Of a DNA stretch of 18,632 nt, positions 14,241-18,632 are shown piece after piece (position 1 is the stretch's first letter; every line of letters begins with the position of its first letter). The DNA is from Acidimicrobiaceae bacterium (lineage in GTDB: Bacteria > Actinomycetota > Acidimicrobiia > Acidimicrobiales > Palsa-688). The notes beneath the pieces were generated by a model that worked only from the letters and a program-made list of their open reading frames with translations, ran no database searches and was not told the DNA's origin. The stretch lies in assembly GCA_003156795.1 (NCBI GenBank), contig PMHU01000113.1:2069-20700 (forward strand), in the 5' to 3' direction. The translations under genes were made by a program, and so were the position numbers.

Positions 14241-14842
14241 GAGATTCCTCCTCGCTGTATCTCCTCCAGAAGCTGTATCTCCTGCAGAAATTGGCGGATG
14301 GTTTCGGGGTACAGCCTGCGTTCCACCACTTTTATCCGCTCGTGCAGGGTCTCTTCGCTGTCGCCGGGCTCCACCCGAACTGCCTCTTGGGCGAGGATGG
14401 GACCGGCGTCGACCTCTTCGGTGGCGATGTGCACGGTCGTCCCCGTGACTTTGGCGCCGAACGCGATGGCGTCGCGGACGGCGTGCCAACCCTTGAACGA
14501 GGGCAGAAGGGCCGGGTGGGTGTTGAGGATCCGCCCCGGATAGACCTCGAAGATCGGCGACGCGAGGACGGTCCCGAAGCCTGCCATCGCTACCACGTCG
14601 ATCTGGTGTCTTTTTAGCGCCTCCACGACGCGGTGGGTGTAGGCGACCCGGTCGAAGTCGTCGCCGTAGCTCTCCCGCTCGACCACCTCGGTCTGCACTC
14701 CGGCCTCGTCGGCGAGGGCGGCAGCCGGGCAGACTCGGTCGAGTATCACGGCCCGCACAGGGATGCCAGCGTCGAGAATGGCGCCCAGGATGGTGCCCGT
14801 TCCAGACGCCAGGACGCCGAGCCGAGGCGGTTCCGCAATCAC
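14237..14842 (-). CDS. purN: PurN: phosphoribosylglycinamide formyltransferase
   Basis: Transfers the formyl group of 10-formyl-THF to GAR in purine synthesis. 201 residues. LGVLASGTGTIL (8-19) is the phosphate-binding start, with GTGT in place of the usual GSGSN; the catalytic triad N107, H109 and D145 lies in ILNTHPALLPSFKG and EVDAGPIL. The GTG start at 14840-14842 has no ribosome site, but the -10-like TAGCGT (14849-14854, minus strand) ends 6 bp before it, so leaderless translation is possible. The C-terminal LQEIQLLEEIQR comes from an 18-bp duplication. First gene of the purN-purH-folD operon, joined by 4-bp overlaps. Confidence 0.96.
   Translation of the reverse strand: MIAEPPRLGVLASGTGTILGAILDAGIPVRAVILDRVCPAAALADEAGVQTEVVERESYGDDFDRVAYTHRVVEALKRHQIDVVAMAGFGTVLASPIFEVYPGRILNTHPALLPSFKGWHAVRDAIAFGAKVTGTTVHIATEEVDAGPILAQEAVRVEPGDSEETLHERIKVVERRLYPETIRQFLQEIQLLEEIQRGGIS
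14253..14288 (-). repeat. 18-bp tandem duplication at the 3' end of purN
   Basis: Two adjacent 18-bp units, 14253-14270 and 14271-14288, identical at 16 of 18 positions. On the coding strand each carries GGAGATACAG, so the end of purN has repeated Shine-Dalgarno-like sequences ahead of the real purH site GAGGAGG. In frame the units encode LQEIQL and LEEIQR. Confidence 0.85.
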
Positions 14843-14878
14843 AAGATGACGCTAGCTCAAAGGCCATAACCTGCTGGC
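14843..14878. promoter_or_regulatory. 36-bp divergent promoter region purN/metF, possibly leaderless on both sides
   Basis: On the plus strand TAACCT (14867-14872) ends 6 bp before the metF ATG; on the minus strand TAGCGT (14849-14854) ends 6 bp before the purN GTG. Both fit the TAnnnT -10 pattern at the spacing that places the transcription start on the first base of the start codon, and neither gene has a ribosome site. A possible metF -35 is ATGACG (14846-14851), with a short 15-bp spacer. The motif is short, so chance matches are possible. Confidence 0.4.
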
Positions 14879-15748
14879 ATGGCCCGAATAGCCGACGCGC
14901 TCGCTTCTGGGCGTACCTACTCGTTCGAGTTCTTCCCGCCGAAGGACGACGCCGAACACGCCCGACTGGTCAAGACCCTCATGGAGCTACAGCCGTTGCG
15001 GCCGTCGTTCGTGTCGGTGACCTACCGAGGCGGGCGTTCCTCGCGCCAACGCACCCACGACCTGGTGGTCGGGATGTTGCGCACCACGACCCTGAACCCC
15101 ATGGCGCACCTGATCTGCGCCGCTCACACCCGGCTCGAGCTGGCCGAGATACTCGTGGAGTTCCGCAAGGCGGGAGTCGAGAACCTGATGGCCTTAGGCG
15201 GAGATCCACCGACGGACCCCGACGCGGCCGAAGGCGAGCTCATCCACGCCATAGATCTCGTCGAGCTGGCCGGGGCCATCGGTGGATTTTGCATAGGCGT
15301 GGCCGCCCACCCGGCCGGTCATCCCCATTCTCCCAATATCGAGTCGGACCGGGACCGGCTGGCCGCAAAGATGAGGTTGGCCGACTTCGCGGTGACGCAG
15401 TTTTTCTTCAAGACCGAGGAGTACGTATCCCTCGTAGACCAGCTGGCGGCCCGCGGCATCGACAAGCCGGTGGTGCCAGGCATCATGCCGGTGACGAGCT
15501 TGGAGGCCATCCCTCGCCGGGCTGAGATGGGCGCCGCCGTTCCTCCCGACCTGGTGGCCGAGTTGGAAGCCGCAGGAGATCCGGAGTCGGTGCGCCGGGC
15601 CGGAATCGATCAGGCCACCCGCTTGTGTCAGGACCTCCTGGAAGCGGGTGCACCGGGCCTTCACTTCTATACGCTCAACCGTTCGCTGGCCACTCGCGAG
15701 ATCTACGCCAACCTAGGGCTCGACGCACCGACTTCCTCTATTTCGTGA
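14879..15748 (+). CDS. metF: Methylenetetrahydrofolate reductase
   Basis: FAD-dependent reduction of 5,10-methylene-THF to 5-methyl-THF, the methyl donor for methionine synthase. 289 residues, bacterial single-domain TIM barrel. FEFFPPKDDAE has the catalytic Glu17; SVTYRGG (46-52), AHLICAAHTR, ALGGDPP (105-111, usually LRGDPP), GVAAHPAGHP, FFKTEEYV and VPGIMPVTS follow the family order, and the end HFYTLNRSLATREIYANLG is typical. The ATG at 14879 is 36 bp from divergent purN and has no ribosome site (see the adjacent promoter entry). It competes with FolD for methylene-THF, so the head-to-head arrangement with purN-purH-folD places both branches of one-carbon use together. Confidence 0.97.
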   Translation: MARIADALASGRTYSFEFFPPKDDAEHARLVKTLMELQPLRPSFVSVTYRGGRSSRQRTHDLVVGMLRTTTLNPMAHLICAAHTRLELAEILVEFRKAGVENLMALGGDPPTDPDAAEGELIHAIDLVELAGAIGGFCIGVAAHPAGHPHSPNIESDRDRLAAKMRLADFAVTQFFFKTEEYVSLVDQLAARGIDKPVVPGIMPVTSLEAIPRRAEMGAAVPPDLVAELEAAGDPESVRRAGIDQATRLCQDLLEAGAPGLHFYTLNRSLATREIYANLGLDAPTSSIS

Positions 15749-15883
15749 ATAGGTCCCTTCGGACTTCCATCATCTGCAGCGAAGGCGACCGTGGTTAGAC
15801 TTTCGCTTTCGAAGCGAGAGCCTGCAGGGCGCCCGAACAGGCGCACCGCGCTGCCCCAACCGGGGGGTGGCGGGTAGGGGAAC
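15749..15883 (+). promoter_or_regulatory. Leader region of the SARP-type regulator gene with a palindrome
   Basis: A 135-bp gap. It contains the palindrome TCGCTT-TCG-AAGCGA (15803-15817), extended by imperfect pairs to 15800-15820, and a TAGACT element (15796-15801) that fits a -10 box and would put the transcription start inside the palindrome. Just before the GTG start is AGGGGAAC, a good ribosome site. I see no T-run terminator for metF. Confidence 0.4.
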
Positions 15884-18632
15884 GTGACACAAGTCGACGA
15901 CTCTTTAGGCCAGTCCAATCCAACGCTGGGGGGTCCGAGAGACGTCGACCCCCCGTGGGAACCCGCTGGCCTCGTTCGCTCTCGGCTCATAGCGAGGTTC
16001 TCCGATCCCGAGTCCTACTCCGTCGGGTGGGTGGTCGCTCCAGCCGGTTCGGGTAAGTCGCGTCTCCTGGCTCACATCGCAGAGGCCTATCCCGGACCCG
16101 TCGCCTGGTGCGGAACCCCGGACCCCATGCCCCGCACGGGCGCCGCCCTCGCCGGCTGCCTAGGAGCCGCGCTCGTCGCGGCGCCGGGAAGACCGTTTGC
16201 CGATTCCATCGGGATCGCGCCCGTCGAGAACATCGACGCGCTCAACGAAACGCTGGGCGGTAGCGGACCGCCCGTGCTCGTGGTCATGGATGACGTGCAC
16301 CTGGTTGAAGGCACCGAGGCCGAGACGGCGCTGGCGGAGCTGGTGGTCAAAATGCCGGGCCGGATGCGCCTGGTCCTGGCGTCGAGGGTGAACCTGAGCC
16401 TGGACCTCGTCCGCCTCCGAGTGTCGGGGCGGCTCATTGAGATGGGTCCCGAAGATCTCCGGTTCCGCACGTGGGAGGTGGAGGAGCTGTTCCGCGACGT
16501 GTACGGAGATCCGCTTTTCCCCGAGGACGTCGCGTCCCTCGCCCGCCGGACCGGCGGGTGGGCGGCCTACTTGCAGCTGTTCTTCCTGGCGACCGTCAGA
16601 AAGACGCAAGCCGAGCGTCGACGCGTCCTCGCCAGCTTGGTCAGCCGATCGCCGCTGGTGCGCGAGTATCTCGGCAGCTACGCCCTGGCCGGCCTTTCTT
16701 CCGAACTGCAGGACTTCCTGATGCGCACGAGCGTGCTCAGGCGACCGACCGGAGTCCTTTGCGACGAGCTCATGGGCCTCTCGGGCGGGAGCAGCGAGCT
16801 GCTCGAGGAGCTCGAGCGCCGGCAGCTTTTTACGGAGCGGGTCGACGAGGAGACCTATCGCTACCACCCCGTCCTCCTCTCTTATCTCGACGCCAAGCTG
16901 GTGGAGACGCTCGGCATCGGCGCAGCCCGCCAGGAGTACCAGAAGGCCGGCCTCCTGCTGGAACGGGAAGGGCGAGTCGAGGAAGCCCTCGCCGCCTTCG
17001 TGAAGTCCGAGGACTGGCCAGGCGTGGGGCGCGTGCTGGGTCGAGCCGGCGACGCCGGCGCCGGACTGGGCGAGGCGTGGATCGACGCCCTGCCACCGGA
17101 TGTGGTCAAGACCGACTCTCTGCTCCTACTGGTACGGTCCCGCCGGGCGCTGGCCCGGGGCGCACTCATCGAGGCGGCCGAGATCCTTCGAGACGCCGAG
17201 AACGCAGCGGTTTCTGCCGTCGTGGCCGAACGATGCCGGTGCGAGCGCGAGCAGATACTTTCCTGGGCCGAGCCGTCGCGCCCCACCGGCGACGACTGGG
17301 TCGGCGTAGTGAGGCGGGCCACCCAGAGGCAGCCCTTGGACGCCTATCGACAGGCGGCCGCCCTGCCCGGGCTGATGGGCCGGTTCGCAGAGGGCTTCGC
17401 CGCCCTGCTGACCGGGAACATGCGAACGGCGACCCGGGTCATGCGCGCCGTGGTCGGCCACCCAGACGCTGGACCGGCCGTCGTCGCCGGCGCCGGCCTC
17501 GTAATGGCGCTGGCCGGGACCGTGTCGGGCCGACGCCTGGCCAAAGGTGAAGCCGATCGGATCCAGGAGGAAGTGGAGTCCTCGGGCATCCCGTGGATGG
17601 ACCGAGTCGCCCGAGCCGCGGTCGTCGCCTCGGAACCCGCGGCAGCAGAGATGCTGGACGATCTGGTCGACGCCTGCGAACGGGAAGGCGACCGCTGGGG
17701 CGCGGCCGTGATCGGACTGGTTGGCGGTGTGGCCAGCTTGTCAGTGGGCCAGAGCGCGCCCAGGATTTCTGATCCCGCGGCCGACACGCTTCTCCGGGCC
17801 GCCAGGATCTTCGACGAGCTCGGTGCCGGCGTGGCCCAGGCCATTACGTTGGGCTACGTCGCTCTCGCCGAGTTGGCTGCGGGGCGCCGCGAGGCCGCGG
17901 AGGGCGCAGCCGGCCAATCCCAGAGCTTGTCGGCCGCGTTGGACGTGCCCATGGCGGCCGCCTTGGCCGCGATGGCCTTCGGTTTGTTGTTCGACGACGA
18001 GGAGCAGACAGCCGCAGCCAGGCAGATACTGCAGTCGCAGGGGACCTGGGAGTGGCATGCCGATCTGGCTGGGCTCAACCCCAGAGAGCCGGACGATGAC
18101 GCCTTCACGCCCGCAACTGAGGCGCCGGCTGGATCGTCGACTGCGCCGGCTGGGGTGCGCGTGCGGTGCCTCGGTGGGTTCTCGTTCGTCGTCAACGGTG
18201 AGCCGGTGGACGAGAGCGCGGCCAAGCCGATGGAGCGGGCGTTGCTGCACGTCCTCGCCATCAACCCGGGCGAGCGGGTTCACCGCGAGGCCCTGATCGA
18301 AGCGCTATGGCCGGAAGCCGACGGCGATGCCGGGTTGCACCGACTTCAAGTGGCCGTCTCATCGCTGCGCCGGCTGCTAAGCGCCAGCGGCGCCGACGGG
18401 TCGCGGATCCTCACCAGGGACGGGGACGGCTACCGACTGGCCTTGCCAGTGGGGTCGGATTGCGACGTGCGGGACCTCGAACAGGCCATGCGTCGAGCTG
18501 CGACGGCTCGTGGCGCCGGCGACACCGGACTCGAAGAGGAGGCCCTGGTAGCGGCGATGGCCTCATACGGCGGACCGCTCATGCCGGGCGACGGACCGGC
18601 GGACTGGGTCATCGAGCCCCGCCGCCGCGTTT
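15884..18632 (+). CDS. MalT-like ATPase with C-terminal SARP/BTAD DNA-binding module (3' end cut by window)
   Basis: Open frame of 916 codons from GTG 15884 to the window edge with no stop; AGGGGA precedes the start. Likely a large signal-responsive transcription factor of the STAND ATPase class. Walker A is APAGSGKS (52-59, K58), in the APAG(x)GK form of MalT-like proteins; Walker B is VLVVMDDVH with D136/D137; the FRTWEVEELF and RRTGGWAAYLQL segments match the MalT/LuxR-STAND helical part. Residues about 330-740 are Ala-rich helical repeats, probably TPR-like. From about residue 758 an OmpR-type winged helix begins (VRCLGGFSFVVNGEPV, RVHREALIEALWPEADGD, LQVAVSSLRRLL, GDGYRLAL), followed by the start of a BTAD region (about 857 on). 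The order ATPase-repeats-DNA binding is opposite to AfsR. Target genes and signal are unknown. Confidence 0.9.
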   Translation, partial: MTQVDDSLGQSNPTLGGPRDVDPPWEPAGLVRSRLIARFSDPESYSVGWVVAPAGSGKSRLLAHIAEAYPGPVAWCGTPDPMPRTGAALAGCLGAALVAAPGRPFADSIGIAPVENIDALNETLGGSGPPVLVVMDDVHLVEGTEAETALAELVVKMPGRMRLVLASRVNLSLDLVRLRVSGRLIEMGPEDLRFRTWEVEELFRDVYGDPLFPEDVASLARRTGGWAAYLQLFFLATVRKTQAERRRVLASLVSRSPLVREYLGSYALAGLSSELQDFLMRTSVLRRPTGVLCDELMGLSGGSSELLEELERRQLFTERVDEETYRYHPVLLSYLDAKLVETLGIGAARQEYQKAGLLLEREGRVEEALAAFVKSEDWPGVGRVLGRAGDAGAGLGEAWIDALPPDVVKTDSLLLLVRSRRALARGALIEAAEILRDAENAAVSAVVAERCRCEREQILSWAEPSRPTGDDWVGVVRRATQRQPLDAYRQAAALPGLMGRFAEGFAALLTGNMRTATRVMRAVVGHPDAGPAVVAGAGLVMALAGTVSGRRLAKGEADRIQEEVESSGIPWMDRVARAAVVASEPAAAEMLDDLVDACEREGDRWGAAVIGLVGGVASLSVGQSAPRISDPAADTLLRAARIFDELGAGVAQAITLGYVALAELAAGRREAAEGAAGQSQSLSAALDVPMAAALAAMAFGLLFDDEEQTAAARQILQSQGTWEWHADLAGLNPREPDDDAFTPATEAPAGSSTAPAGVRVRCLGGFSFVVNGEPVDESAAKPMERALLHVLAINPGERVHREALIEALWPEADGDAGLHRLQVAVSSLRRLLSASGADGSRILTRDGDGYRLALPVGSDCDVRDLEQAMRRAATARGAGDTGLEEEALVAAMASYGGPLMPGDGPADWVIEPRRRV

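Noticed and set aside
14241..14867. N-terminal extension of PurH
   Set aside because: Out-of-phase reading of purN; the GTG at 14240 has a strong ribosome site and fits the PurH family start.

Overview
The window is GC-rich, uses GTG and TTG starts freely, and is tightly packed. The gene order pcrA - sucC - sucD - purN - purH is a neighbourhood shared by many Actinomycetota (in Mycobacterium tuberculosis it is pcrA, sucCD, purN, purH around Rv0949-Rv0957). Together with the SARP/BTAD regulator and the split methylmalonyl-CoA mutase module, this points to a high-GC actinobacterium. Acidimicrobiia is my guess at class level; the sequence alone does not prove it. I saw no tRNA, rRNA, CRISPR array, insertion sequence or phage gene.

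Left part (1-5246, minus strand). The order of transcription is an SDR dehydrogenase, an 837-residue protein, an OmpR-type response regulator, a regulatory gap, and a XylF-like sugar-binding lipoprotein that runs off the left edge. The 837-residue protein is the most striking object here. It joins one complete sugar-importer-type ABC ATPase domain to two GAF-like regions and a complete histidine kinase core, in a single frame. Its stop overlaps the start of the response regulator by 8 bp. The gap before the binding-protein gene carries two perfect GTGAACATC copies 11 bp apart, the geometry OmpR-family regulators recognise. I infer a sugar uptake system in which the transport ATPase is also the sensor kinase and its regulator controls the binding-protein gene. 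The permease would lie beyond the left edge.

Middle (5380-10284, plus strand). PcrA/UvrD helicase, a stand-alone B12-binding subunit of methylmalonyl-CoA mutase, and both subunits of succinyl-CoA synthetase. The last three form a propionate-to-succinate route (methylmalonyl-CoA to succinyl-CoA to succinate plus NTP). SucC carries an odd C-terminal tail of four 7-residue repeats.

Right-middle (10324-15748). On the minus strand lie purN, purH and folD, linked by 4-bp stop/start overlaps, followed by a DUF4157 protein with an HELTH zinc-protease motif of the kind associated with extracellular contractile injection systems. metF is divergent, 36 bp from purN. PurN and PurH use 10-formyl-THF, FolD makes it, and MetF draws on the same methylene-THF pool, so this is a one-carbon/purine cluster. 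FolD is divergent in its active-site and NADP-site signatures.

Right edge (15884-18632, plus strand). A regulator of at least 916 residues, cut by the window end, with an N-terminal MalT-like ATPase, a helical middle and a C-terminal SARP-type winged helix plus the beginning of a BTAD region. This is the reverse of the AfsR domain order.
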